A stretch of 64,000 bases of DNA from PGYR01 sp040264895 (GTDB lineage Bacteria; Bacteroidota; Ignavibacteria; Kapaibacteriales; UBA2268), in contig JBDQHL010000002.1 in assembly GCA_040264895.1 (NCBI GenBank), positions 14,064-78,063 of the forward strand, written 5' to 3'. Below are positions 1-8,460 of this stretch, in pieces. The translations under genes were made by a program, and so were the position numbers. The notes under the pieces are model-generated. The model ran no database searches. It was not told where the DNA came from and was given only the letters and a program-made list of their open reading frames with translations. Position 1 is the stretch's first letter. Each line of letters starts with the position of its first letter.

Positions 1-1
1 G

Positions 2-1186
2 GGAATAAGTGGGCTAATTGCTGCTTATGAACTTGAGCAAACTGGTTACAAACCAACTATCATTGAAAAATCTTATGGAGTAGGTGGTAGAGTTAAAACT
101 ATCAATGAGGACGGTCTGGCTTTGGATCTGGGATTCCAGGTATTACTCAGTGCTTACCCTATGGCAAACAAATATCTTGATATGGATCAACTAAAGTTAA
201 CTAAATTAGAGTCAGGTGCATTGGTATATGCAGACGGTAAATCATATCTAATTGGTGACCCGCTGAGGAATTGGAAAGTTCTTGTTCCAACACTAATGGC
301 AGATATCGGTTCAATCAATGATAAACTGAAAATATTGAAATTGAACCTAAAAGTAAAGAATAAGTCACTCGAAGAAATATTCAACTCGCCAGAAACAACA
401 ACACAAGAGTATTTAGTTGATTTCGGTTTCTCACCAAGAATAATAGGTCGATTTTTTAAGCCCTTTTTTGCTGGCATTTTCTTAGAGCCTGACCTAAAGA
501 CATCAAGTAGAATGTTTGAATTTGTTTACAAGATGTTTGGTGAAGGGTATGCTTGTATTCCTAAATTAGGTATTGGCGAAATAAGCAAACAGTTGAAGAG
601 CAAATTGAAAAACACCAATTTCATATTCAATACCGAGGTAGAAAAAGTGACCAGTACTGATATTATTACTAGTTCTGGTGAACAAATACCTCACAAAGGA
701 GTGATAGTAACAAACAATGCTTCCTCAATAATAGATGGACATAAGGCTCCTGTGATAAGCTGGAAAGAATGTATGTGTTTGTATTTTGAGGTTGATAAAA
801 CTAACATACCTGGTGGCACAATTGGATTGGTTACAGAAACAGATAGTTATTCGAACAATTTATATGCTTACAAAGATACTAGTACAGGTAAGAATATCCT
901 GTCTATTACTACCCTTCAGCATAATAATAAGTCTGACGAGGAGATAATAGAAAAGGTGATAGAAGAAATTAAGAAATACACAGGTGCTTCACAGGTTAGT
1001 TATATTCAGAACTATAGAATTAAACAAGCGTTACCTGATATAGGAAACTTAAGTTTGACAGCGAAACCAAAAGAGATTGAAGTTAGAGAAAATGTTTTTC
1101 TTGCAGGTGACTATCTGCTAAATGGCTCACTGAACGCAGCCATGGAATCTGGAAAACTTGCAGCGCAAGGAATTATAGGAAAATAA
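2..1186 (+). CDS. FAD-dependent oxidoreductase, amine-oxidase/phytoene-desaturase type (5' partial)
   Basis: The frame is open from base 2, so the gene starts before the window. The first visible residues, GISGLIAAYELEQTG, are the end of an N-terminal Rossmann GxGxxG dinucleotide fold, followed by GGRVKT, typical of amine-oxidase/phytoene-desaturase flavoproteins. The C-terminus has the matching second FAD motif (NVFLAGDYLLNGSLNAAMES). A TTG at 122 would be an internal codon, not the start. Substrate is unknown; soluble cytoplasmic or membrane-associated redox role is inferred from family. The next gene, a flavin-reductase-like protein, lies 36 bases downstream on the same strand, so the two are probably co-transcribed. 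The family call is firm; the exact reaction is not. Confidence 0.85.
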   Translation, partial: GISGLIAAYELEQTGYKPTIIEKSYGVGGRVKTINEDGLALDLGFQVLLSAYPMANKYLDMDQLKLTKLESGALVYADGKSYLIGDPLRNWKVLVPTLMADIGSINDKLKILKLNLKVKNKSLEEIFNSPETTTQEYLVDFGFSPRIIGRFFKPFFAGIFLEPDLKTSSRMFEFVYKMFGEGYACIPKLGIGEISKQLKSKLKNTNFIFNTEVEKVTSTDIITSSGEQIPHKGVIVTNNASSIIDGHKAPVISWKECMCLYFEVDKTNIPGGTIGLVTETDSYSNNLYAYKDTSTGKNILSITTLQHNNKSDEEIIEKVIEEIKKYTGASQVSYIQNYRIKQALPDIGNLSLTAKPKEIEVRENVFLAGDYLLNGSLNAAMESGKLAAQGIIGK

Positions 1187-1222
1187 AAAATTAGTTAATT
1201 ATCAATTCAAATTAGTAATCAA

Positions 1223-1858
1223 ATGCCAACATACAATTTACAAGATATATTAAACCTCGAAAAGTATCACAGGATCTCATTGATAAACAAAATGTCAGGA
1301 CTAAGAAGCGCTAACTTAATTGGTTCTAAAAGTAATAATGGGATTTCTAATTTAGCTGTTTTCAATTCGGTTACCCACATAGGAGCAAAACCACCTCTTT
1401 TGGGTTTTATCCTAAGGCCACTATTAGCTGAACGACACACATACTCTAATATCAAAGAGAATAGATATTATACGATTAATCATGTGAACAAAGCAATACA
1501 TCAGAACACGCATAAAAGTTCGGCTAAATTTCCAAAAGATGTGTCTGAATTTGACGAATGCGGTTTGACAGAGACATACATTGATAATTTTCCAGCTCCT
1601 TTCGTAGAGGAAAGCAAAATAAAGATTGGGCTTTCATTTCAAGAGGAAGTTCTTATTAATACTAATAAAACTATTTTGATGGTAGGAAGAATAGAAAAAT
1701 TAATCCTACCAGATGAAGGAATCAGTGATGATGGTGATGTCAACTTTGAAACTTTAGACACAGTTGGAATAGGTGGATTGGACACTTATTACGAATGCAA
1801 ACGAATAGCAAGGTATGAATATGCAAGAGCAGATAGTGAGATTAAGAAAATAGACTAA
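1223..1858 (+). CDS. flavin reductase-like FMN-binding domain protein
   Basis: A 211-residue protein resembling the flavin-reductase-like split-barrel family (DIM6/NTAB type): an N-terminal stretch with SANLIGSKS and NLAVFNSVTHIGAKPPLLGF, matching the family region that contacts FMN phosphate and isoalloxazine, followed by the helix containing the conserved NHVNKAIHQN. Such proteins bind FMN and either supply reduced flavin or act on small substrates. It directly follows an FAD oxidoreductase in the same direction, which suggests a shared pathway. In marine Bacteroidota similar gene pairs occur near photolyase genes, and here such a cluster begins 3.6 kb downstream on the other strand; that link is inference. 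Confidence 0.8.
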   Translation: MPTYNLQDILNLEKYHRISLINKMSGLRSANLIGSKSNNGISNLAVFNSVTHIGAKPPLLGFILRPLLAERHTYSNIKENRYYTINHVNKAIHQNTHKSSAKFPKDVSEFDECGLTETYIDNFPAPFVEESKIKIGLSFQEEVLINTNKTILMVGRIEKLILPDEGISDDGDVNFETLDTVGIGGLDTYYECKRIARYEYARADSEIKKID

Positions 1859-1888
1859 AAAAACTAAGCATAGTCTTAACTTTCATTA

Positions 1889-2290
1889 CTACTTCACAAA
1901 ATGTACCATCTGAATCTTATCATTCTCAATAGTGTAGATAGCAATGGCGTTCACTATCTCACCCTCTACTATACCTGTTACTTCCTCTGTATCGATTACT
2001 ACATTGCCAAGGACTTCGCGGTTGGTCAGTTTGCAGTGTAGGTTTACTGCCTTCTCGAACATTTTGCCGTACCTCTCCCTCATCTTTTCTTTACCTTTGT
2101 ACATCAGTTGATCAGGGAAAGTATATATCTCCACACTATCGCTAAAAGGAATAAGGAAGCTATCAATATCGCGGTTGTTGTATGCTGCCAGTTGCTCAGC
2201 GGCTAATCGCTCAGCAGTTTCCTCTTTCGTTTGTGAGAATAATATACTTGAAAAAAGTATTAGAGTTATTATTAGGGCGATTATTTTCAT
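1889..2290 (-). CDS. secreted NTF2-like (SnoaL/ketosteroid-isomerase fold) protein
   Basis: 133 residues. Residues 1-19 form a Sec signal peptide (positive MK, hydrophobic core, cleavage around SQT). The rest has the NTF2-like pattern: helix with AAYNNRDIDSFLIPFSDSV, then YTFPDQLMYKGKEKMRERYG, then beta strands ending MVHFVK. The alpha+beta barrel fold is probable; catalytic function is unknown. The stop TAG is immediately followed by TAA and TGA in the same frame. It lies 34 bases downstream of the ACP phosphodiesterase gene on the same strand and may be co-transcribed. Confidence 0.75.
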   Translation of the reverse strand: MKIIALIITLILFSSILFSQTKEETAERLAAEQLAAYNNRDIDSFLIPFSDSVEIYTFPDQLMYKGKEKMRERYGKMFEKAVNLHCKLTNREVLGNVVIDTEEVTGIVEGEIVNAIAIYTIENDKIQMVHFVK

Positions 2291-2324
2291 TGTTTGATTC
2301 TTGTTTCTGTTGATTTAATTTGGT

Positions 2325-2906
2325 CTAACAATCGCAATGGCTATTCACATAAGCGATAATATCTTGGAAAAAAGCATTGAACTCCTCGGTAAACAAGTCG
2401 TAAACATCGCGGAGATGATCCACAGCACCACCGAAATTTGATGGGAAACTGGTGCGTTCATCCATTTTGTCGAGCGTGAATTTCAGCCCTTCTAGGGATT
2501 TGTAATTGCTAAGCCAGTCGTATTCTATCATTCGCGGAAGACTGCGTTTTAAGCGAACAGGCATAACTTCCATTCTCTTTGAAAATATCTTATATACATC
2601 CTTTGCATAGTCAGGAAGTGATAGGTCAGAATAGCGTTCCCAATTATTGGCAAGTAGATGATCGTATAGGACATCGATAACCACAGGCGAGTACTTCTTG
2701 TGGTGTGGTCTCAGTCTTTTAGTTGCCTTCCGAACTATATCGTGCTTATCTGTGTAGGAATCAATTTTCCTGTGTAGCTCTATTCCAGCATAGATTTCAT
2801 CAGGCACATGCGTCAACTCCTACATCGTTATGGAATCTGCGATAAAGTTACCTATCAGCAAGTCTTCGTTTTCACAAGACAGAAATATATGGGCGAGGTA
2901 GTTCAT
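2325..2906 (-). pseudogene. acpH: acyl carrier protein phosphodiesterase interrupted by an in-frame TAG
   Basis: Reading from the ATG at 2906 gives MNYLAHIFLSCENEDLLIGN, the canonical N-terminus of ACP phosphodiesterase (removes 4'-phosphopantetheine from ACP). Codon 29 is TAG (2820-2822); the same frame then continues without a break through GIELHRKIDSYTD and the rest of the family to the stop at 2325. Total length, 193 codons, matches the intact family. Only one codon is wrong, so this is a nonsense mutation, a sequencing error, or readthrough. Translation could restart at TTG 2816, but that product would lack the first conserved histidine segment. Function of the product is therefore doubtful. 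Confidence 0.85.
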
Positions 2907-2964
2907 AGTATGAGTAGACGATTCTATTAAGAAAAAGATGTATATAGGTTTAGATTGTAGTTTT

Positions 2965-3411
2965 TTATGTGTGAAGGATAGATATTATTTCCTTACCAAA
3001 CTTTTCAATTTTCTTCTCACCCCATCCATGAACTTTAGACAATTCAAAAAAAATTGGACGGTTTCTCTTTTGCAACCGAATATATATCTGTATTTAATAA
3101 AATCATAAAGATTGGAAGTGATTCTTGTTTTGCTTTCTCTTCTCTCCATTTTTTAATTTTTTCTACAACTTCTAACTCATCATCATTTAAATCAATTTTT
3201 TCATATTTAATCTTTTTAAATGTATCGTACTCTATAGATTCATTTTTTTATCAGTGTATTGAATGATGATTGACCAATAATTGATAGAGTCATTAACAAA
3301 AATACTTGATATTTCTATTACATGCACAGAATTGAGAAAGTCATTTATTAGGTTTTCATCGTACTCTTTATATAATTCATCAGTTCTTATTTTAAAGATT
3401 TTTATATTCAT
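2965..3411 (-). pseudogene. HRDC-domain protein broken by two homopolymer frameshifts
   Basis: From ATG 3411 the protein begins MNIKIFKIRTDELYKEYDEN and reads NYWSIIIQYTDKK, then leaves frame at a run of seven A (plus-strand T 3243-3249); adding one A restores NESIEYDTFKK and the HRDC segment KIKKWREEKAKQESLPIF. A second shift lies in a run of eight T (plus-strand A 3046-3053); removing one T restores FFELSKVHGWGEKK and a stop at 2965. The C-terminal half is an HRDC nucleic-acid-binding domain with its GxGEKK signature. Proteins with this N-terminus plus HRDC are known to me as accessory genes beside diversity-generating retroelement reverse transcriptases, but no reverse transcriptase is in the window. 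Confidence 0.75.
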
Positions 3412-3422
3412 TTTAGTAAAAA

Positions 3423-4001
3423 TTACTCAATAGAAATCTTTTTCGTTTCCCAGCTCCCATCATCTAATCTAAAACTAAATATAAGCTCATTTCCATTAAG
3501 CGCAAAATCTTTAAATAGAGAATTGGTGCTCAAAACATTGTTTTCCTTTCCTGAAGTCGAAACAACACCTGATTTAAAATCAAATGGAAACTTCTTATCC
3601 GAATTGTGATTTAAGAAAATCATTTCTGTGTATGTTGTATCAGAGAAATAAAGCAAATAATTCTCATCGGTATCACCCCATACAAATTGCGAACTGTAAA
3701 TACGATTTATTTCTGTGCCCGTATCTTTATTAATAAAAACAACTGTTTTATCAAAATCAAATTTTGCTTCTTCAAGATTACCTATGGCAAGATTGCATGA
3801 CCCTCTATTGAAGTAAGCATCTCTATTATTATCATTCAATTCAATAGAGTTAGTGTAATCTTTTACTGCTTCTTCGTAGTTCTGATTGCTGTGCTTCTCG
3901 AAGCCACTATTATAGTATTCTTTAAATGTTTGACCCGTAGCAGCTTGAAGAGCTATTAAAACAACTGTCAAAAAAAACAATATTGATCTATTCATTTGCA
4001 T
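3423..4001 (-). CDS. exported TPR-repeat protein
   Basis: 192 residues: signal peptide at 1-24 (hydrophobic core, then ATGQT), followed by two tetratricopeptide repeats (residues about 25-90; FKEYYNSGFEKHSNQNYEEA and DNNRDAYFNRGSCNLAIGN). Residues 95-192 are a beta-rich tail with no domain I recognise, ending in DDGSWETKKISIE. Probably a periplasmic or surface protein-interaction module. It starts 112 bases downstream of the helicase gene on the same strand; the intervening AT-rich stretch may hold its promoter. Confidence 0.65.
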   Translation of the reverse strand: MQMNRSILFFLTVVLIALQAATGQTFKEYYNSGFEKHSNQNYEEAVKDYTNSIELNDNNRDAYFNRGSCNLAIGNLEEAKFDFDKTVVFINKDTGTEINRIYSSQFVWGDTDENYLLYFSDTTYTEMIFLNHNSDKKFPFDFKSGVVSTSGKENNVLSTNSLFKDFALNGNELIFSFRLDDGSWETKKISIE

Positions 4002-4112
4002 TAACCTTTTTTTCTAATATCCATTTAGTGTTAATGAAGATAATATCAATTCTATCCAATTACAAACTGAGAGTAGGTTTGTAAACATTAGATATTCAGT
4101 TTAAAAACACTA

Positions 4113-5384
4113 TTACCTTCTCCCCTTCCTACTATTACCGCCCTGTCTTTTTTCTTTATTCTTTCTTCTGTTGGCAGCGTGTTCTTGCTTGCGTCTATTC
4201 TTTTCTTTGTCAAACCTCTTTTTCTCCATAGGAGTCATTGGTTTTTCTGTCTGTGGGTAGGGGTTGTCCTTGATTAATTCTAACTTTTGTTTTATTAGCT
4301 TTTCTACGTCCTTAACGAATGAGTTTTCTTCTGGTTCGGTGATTGAGATTGCTACACCCTCTTCGCCGGCACGACCACAACGCCCTATTCTGTGGACATA
4401 AGTCTCTGATTCGTTAGGAATATTGTAGTTAATGACATAGCGAAGTTTGTCAATGTCAATACCACGAGCAGCTATATCAGTTGCAACTAATACTCTTACT
4501 TTACCATCTTTGAAATCGCCGAGTGCTTTTTGTCTCTGGTTTTGGGTTCTGTCGCCATGTATTGCAGCAGCATTTATCTTTCTTTTTTGGAGGTTACGGA
4601 CTATCTTGTTTGCACCGTGCTTAGTTCTACAAAACAATAGCACCTGGTCCAAATCTTCGTCCTCCAGTATGTGCAGAAGCAAGTTCGACTTGGTGCCCCT
4701 GTTGGTGTAATAGAGATATTGCTTAACAGTCTCAGCCGCAGAAGAAACAACGTCCACAGCTATTTTAATGGGATTGATAAGAATTTTGTTCGATAACTTA
4801 ACTATACTGTCGGGCATAGTAGCAGAGAAGAAAAGTGATTGTCTTTTCTTAGGTAATAGCTTTATTATCTTCTTAATGTCGTTGATAAAGCCCATATCTA
4901 GCATTCTGTCTGCTTCATCCAACACAAAGTATTCTATGTCTTTTAGCGAGATGAATCCTTGCTCTATTAGGTCGAGCAAACGCCCTGGAGTAGCAACTAA
5001 TATATCAACATCTCTTTTCAGGGCTCTAGTTTGCTTCTCTTGCTTTACTCCACCATAGATCACTGTGTTAGTCACATCAGTGTATTTGGCATAAGTGGTT
5101 ATACTTTCGCCAATCTGAATAGCAAGCTCACGAGTAGGAGTAACTATCAGAGTAGAAATCTTTCGTTTCCCAGAGCCACTTTCTTCCTTATTAGTCAAGT
5201 GCTGTATGATTGGTATAGAGAAAGCAGCGGTTTTACCAGTACCAGTTTGCGCACTACCGAGCACGTCCTTTCCTTTCAGTACAAGTGGTATTGCTTTTTC
5301 TTGTATTGAAGTTGGCTCTTCATATTTTTCGTCTTTTAATGCTTTTAATATAGGTGGGATTAAGTTTAGTTCTTCGAATTTCAT
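4113..5384 (-). CDS. rhlE: DEAD-box ATP-dependent RNA helicase, RhlE type
   Basis: 423 residues with the full set of motifs in order: Q motif (TSIQEKAIP near residue 22), Walker A AQTGTGKT (about 45-52), PTRELA, TPGRLLD, DEAD (about 155-158), SAT, the helicase C-terminal domain with ATDIAARGID and HRIGRCGRAG, then a lysine/arginine-rich tail (about 375-423) that in RhlE-type proteins binds RNA without specificity. Unwinds short RNA duplexes; usual roles are ribosome maturation and cold adaptation. It stands alone on the minus strand with a gap of about 75 bases to the upstream methyltransferase gene. Confidence 0.93.
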   Translation of the reverse strand: MKFEELNLIPPILKALKDEKYEEPTSIQEKAIPLVLKGKDVLGSAQTGTGKTAAFSIPIIQHLTNKEESGSGKRKISTLIVTPTRELAIQIGESITTYAKYTDVTNTVIYGGVKQEKQTRALKRDVDILVATPGRLLDLIEQGFISLKDIEYFVLDEADRMLDMGFINDIKKIIKLLPKKRQSLFFSATMPDSIVKLSNKILINPIKIAVDVVSSAAETVKQYLYYTNRGTKSNLLLHILEDEDLDQVLLFCRTKHGANKIVRNLQKRKINAAAIHGDRTQNQRQKALGDFKDGKVRVLVATDIAARGIDIDKLRYVINYNIPNESETYVHRIGRCGRAGEEGVAISITEPEENSFVKDVEKLIKQKLELIKDNPYPQTEKPMTPMEKKRFDKEKNRRKQEHAANRRKNKEKRQGGNSRKGRR

Positions 5385-5459
5385 TATATGTTTTGTTATT
5401 TCGGTGAGTTGTAAAGATGTAATATACGAAATAGTGAACTGAAAGAGATTATGGAATAA

Positions 5460-6080
5460 CTATTTTTTATTAAAACTACAAAATACAAAGTTCTGTATGG
5501 AACCAGATGGAGTTTTGTGTTCAGTAGTAAAGCACTCTTTTTTATTAAAATATTCACTTAATCTATCCACCATAGTTTTTTCCGAGTATTGCTTTATCTC
5601 TATTCCGCTGCACTTGGTAGGTCCATCTTCGAAGAAGGTCCCAATTACTAAGGTACCTCTTATATTCAGACTGCTGTGAGCAGTTTCTATATAATTATCT
5701 ATTTCAGCTGAATCTGTTAAAAAGTGAAATGCTGCACGGTCGTGCCAAAGGTCATATTTTTGTGTTGTGGTAAATTTGGAAGCATCGGCAACTATCCATT
5801 TTACTTCGGTTGCTTTCTCACCCAAACGCTCTTTTGCTCTGTTTATAGCAGCTTCAGAAATATCTAATACCGTGATGTTACTATATCCCAACTCAAGCAA
5901 ATTATCTACCAAAAAGCTATCGCCTCCACCAATGTCAATAATACTTGCATTTGTTGAATTGCAATGCTTTTCAATAAGTTGGAGTGAAGTATCTGGTGTG
6001 GGTTGGTACCAACTAACCTCTTCTAACTTTTTCGTTTGGTATATCGTTTCCCAGTGTTTTTTTCTGTCAAATGGATTCAT
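5460..6080 (-). CDS. class I SAM-dependent methyltransferase
   Basis: 206 residues. N-terminal HWETIYQTKKLEEVSWYQP is typical of small bacterial methyltransferases of the TPMT-like/methyltransferase-12 group. SAM motif I is IIDIGGGDSFLVDNLL (about 47-62), with the acidic motif II VLDISEAA (about 71-78) and motif III region KWIVADASKF. Its methyl acceptor cannot be told from sequence. It sits 18 bases after the cryptochrome/photolyase gene on the same strand and is likely the last gene of the light-repair operon. Confidence 0.8.
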   Translation of the reverse strand: MNPFDRKKHWETIYQTKKLEEVSWYQPTPDTSLQLIEKHCNSTNASIIDIGGGDSFLVDNLLELGYSNITVLDISEAAINRAKERLGEKATEVKWIVADASKFTTTQKYDLWHDRAAFHFLTDSAEIDNYIETAHSSLNIRGTLVIGTFFEDGPTKCSGIEIKQYSEKTMVDRLSEYFNKKECFTTEHKTPSGSIQNFVFCSFNKK

Positions 6081-6098
6081 TTTTTATCTTGCTTTTCT

Positions 6099-7574
6099 TT
6101 ACAATTTATCTGCTATAAACTTCTCAGCATTTTTTCTATGCTCGTCCTTTTTGTCATCTGACATCTTATTGAGAGTGTGGACTAACATACCAATTCGTGG
6201 GTTAGACTGAAAGAAGTCTTTATGATTCATCATAAATGACCAAAACAAGCCATCCCAAGTTTTTTCCCAATCCCCCTTAGGATAATTACTCATCTTCTTA
6301 ATATAGTTTGACCCACCAATGTAAGGCTTTGTTGCAAAAGTACCGCCGTCTGCAAACTGGCACATACCATAGACATTAGGTACCATAACCCAATCATAAG
6401 CATCAATGAACAATTCCATAAACCATCGATAAACTTCGTCAGGATCAAATTCGCACAGCAGCATAAAATTACCAATAACCATTAGCCGTTCTATGTGATG
6501 ACAGTACCCTGTATCTAATACCTTCTTTATTGTTTCATCAATAGGAGGTATTCCAGTGCTGCCATCATAGAATGACTTTGGTATTTTTCTATTAAAACCC
6601 CAAAAATTCTTAGTTCTGGAAAATCTGCCCTTGCACATATACATTCCGCGAATGAACTCTCTCCAACCTATTATCTGCCGGACAAATCCTTCAGTTGAGT
6701 TGATAGGGACATTATTAGCTTTCGCATATTCCACAGTTTTATCAATAACATCACCGGGCAAAAGAAGCCCAATATTTAGCATCGGTGTCAATACACTATG
6801 ATTGAGTATCGATTCCCCTCTGACTATTGCGTCTTCATAAGCACCGAATTCGTGAAATCGTTCTACAAAAAACTGCTCGAGCCATTCATTTGATTCATCA
6901 TAATCAATAGGGTATAATCTTTGTTTGGTTATACTTCCATAATTATCAGAAAAATGTTTTTCAGTGTAATCTACTGCTTCATTCCATAGTTCGTTGTCTG
7001 TTGGGAATTGAATATTGGGTGGTGTTTTTTTCTTTGGGTATTTCTTCCTATTCTCTTTATCATAAGTCCAATTTCCGCCTTCTGGTCCACCGTCTTCATC
7101 AATCAGAATATCTAATTTTTTTCTCTGCTGTTTGTAAAATTTGGTTTGGAAAAAAGACTTTTTATCTGCTCTAAAGAAGTCACTTAAATCCTCTTCTGTA
7201 TTTATAAACATTGGATTGCTATGAACTACTAAATCACAGTTTTTAGTAGCATCCTCTATTCGCTGCATCAACCAATCATCAGTTGGATTAATTATATTAA
7301 TCTTTTCTATGCCTTTGTCTTTTAACTCCTGGTCAAAATTCCGCATGTCAGAAATATCCACAGTGGAATCAACATAGGTGACGGATTTATCTCTTTTGCT
7401 TAAGTATTCCTCATAAACTTTCATTGTGGCTCTGTGGAATGCTATTTTTTGCTTGTGGAATTTATATTGCTTGAAGAACAGAAATTCTTCAATAAGGTAT
7501 ATCTCGTTATCATTATCAATCAATGGGCTTTCAGCAAACAACTGATGTGGGAATACTATATTTATTTCTTTCAT
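6099..7574 (-). CDS. cryptochrome/photolyase family protein (FeS-type, PhrB-like)
   Basis: 491 residues. The N-terminus (NIVFPHQLFAESPLI) is the deoxyribodipyrimidine photolyase-related domain found in the FeS-BCP/CryB group of (6-4) photolyases; the C-terminal half holds the FAD-binding helical domain, with FVRQIIGWREFIRGMYM and HHIERLMVIGNFMLLCEFDP. Four cysteines (residues near 350-440: YCHHIE, LLCEFD, GMCQFA, MCKG) are placed as expected for the [4Fe-4S] cluster of this group. Repairs UV (6-4) photoproducts or senses blue light. Its ATG overlaps the TGA of the DUF2256 gene (ATGA), so translation is coupled. Confidence 0.9.
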   Translation of the reverse strand: MKEINIVFPHQLFAESPLIDNDNEIYLIEEFLFFKQYKFHKQKIAFHRATMKVYEEYLSKRDKSVTYVDSTVDISDMRNFDQELKDKGIEKINIINPTDDWLMQRIEDATKNCDLVVHSNPMFINTEEDLSDFFRADKKSFFQTKFYKQQRKKLDILIDEDGGPEGGNWTYDKENRKKYPKKKTPPNIQFPTDNELWNEAVDYTEKHFSDNYGSITKQRLYPIDYDESNEWLEQFFVERFHEFGAYEDAIVRGESILNHSVLTPMLNIGLLLPGDVIDKTVEYAKANNVPINSTEGFVRQIIGWREFIRGMYMCKGRFSRTKNFWGFNRKIPKSFYDGSTGIPPIDETIKKVLDTGYCHHIERLMVIGNFMLLCEFDPDEVYRWFMELFIDAYDWVMVPNVYGMCQFADGGTFATKPYIGGSNYIKKMSNYPKGDWEKTWDGLFWSFMMNHKDFFQSNPRIGMLVHTLNKMSDDKKDEHRKNAEKFIADKL

Positions 7575-7705
7575 TTTGATTTATTCCTTCTGCATCTTTC
7601 GCTACAGTATTTTACATTTTCCCAATCTCTTTCCCATTTCTTTCGCCATGTAAATGGTTTACCACAGGTGGCACATATTTTAGTTGGAAGATGTTGCTTT
7701 TTCAT
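7571..7705 (-). CDS. DUF2256 small zinc-finger-like protein
   Basis: A 44-residue gene. Translation starts MKKQHLPTKICATCGKPFTW and ends with YCSERCRRNKSK: two CxxC-type pairs (CATC and CSERC), the DUF2256 signature, probably binding one zinc ion. DUF2256 genes are commonly next to cryptochrome/photolyase genes; here the stop TGA overlaps the photolyase start by ATGA. Function is unknown; a regulatory or partner role for the photolyase is plausible. The start ATG at 7705 is 10 bases after the DUF2490 stop. Confidence 0.88.
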   Translation of the reverse strand: MKKQHLPTKICATCGKPFTWRKKWERDWENVKYCSERCRRNKSK

Positions 7706-7714
7706 TTAAGTTTG

Positions 7715-8371
7715 TCAGAAATTCAAGAATGTAATAATATTCAGTTGGTCTCTGCTACCGTTATTAAGAAACTGATTCATATAGCCAAGTTCAAATTTTG
7801 CAAAGTCATTTAGTTTGTAACCAAGCCCTAAATATGTTCTATTTCTATCAAATAATTCGCTTTCACTATTGATAAATATCTCATTATAAGCAGATAGATA
7901 CCAAGAATTTTCTAATATATCTTTATTCGAAAATGGTATATTTATCGAAAGGAAATAGCGGAATCTAACTCGTAAATCTGTATCTTCTATCCACCTTTGC
8001 TCAAAGCGGTAACGGTGTTGTAACTTCACTATCCCTAATGACTGCCTAGAAATAAACTGTTGGTAAATTCTATGTTCGTTAATACCAATTTTATCTTCAT
8101 CATTCACATAGTTCTGACTATTGATGAAACCATAACCAAGCAATAGATTACTATTGTTTTCTGTTAAATTGTAGCCAATTCCAGTCCTAAGTAACAACTG
8201 CTCCAAATCACCGATACCATTATAATTTCTATACTGTACTTCGTGGTGCAAATTGAAATCAGAATCTATTTTTTTATTACCAAAGTAAATAAGCCAGTTT
8301 CCTAGGTTGCTTTCTTGTGCTAATGAAGTGAATGGAATAACAAAAAGTAATAAGAATATTATCTTTTTCAT
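7715..8371 (-). CDS. DUF2490 outer-membrane-like protein
   Basis: About 218 residues from the ATG at 8371, chosen because MKKIIFLLLFVIPFTSLAQ is a clear signal peptide; an ATG at 8404 would add 11 residues with no support. The mature part is rich in alternating aromatic/polar strands (LHHEVQYRNYNG, HRYRFEQRWIED, ELGYMNQFLNNG) and ends in a phenylalanine, as expected of a beta-barrel outer-membrane protein. DUF2490 proteins of Bacteroidota are often found beside photolyase genes; their function is not known. Confidence 0.8.
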   Translation of the reverse strand: MKKIIFLLLFVIPFTSLAQESNLGNWLIYFGNKKIDSDFNLHHEVQYRNYNGIGDLEQLLLRTGIGYNLTENNSNLLLGYGFINSQNYVNDEDKIGINEHRIYQQFISRQSLGIVKLQHRYRFEQRWIEDTDLRVRFRYFLSINIPFSNKDILENSWYLSAYNEIFINSESELFDRNRTYLGLGYKLNDFAKFELGYMNQFLNNGSRDQLNIITFLNF

Positions 8372-8460
8372 TTTGATAATAGCATAAATGAGTAAAAAAG
8401 TCAATTTAACGAAAATTTGATACTAATCTTTTATTAAAGACTAAATAATTATACTTGTTT

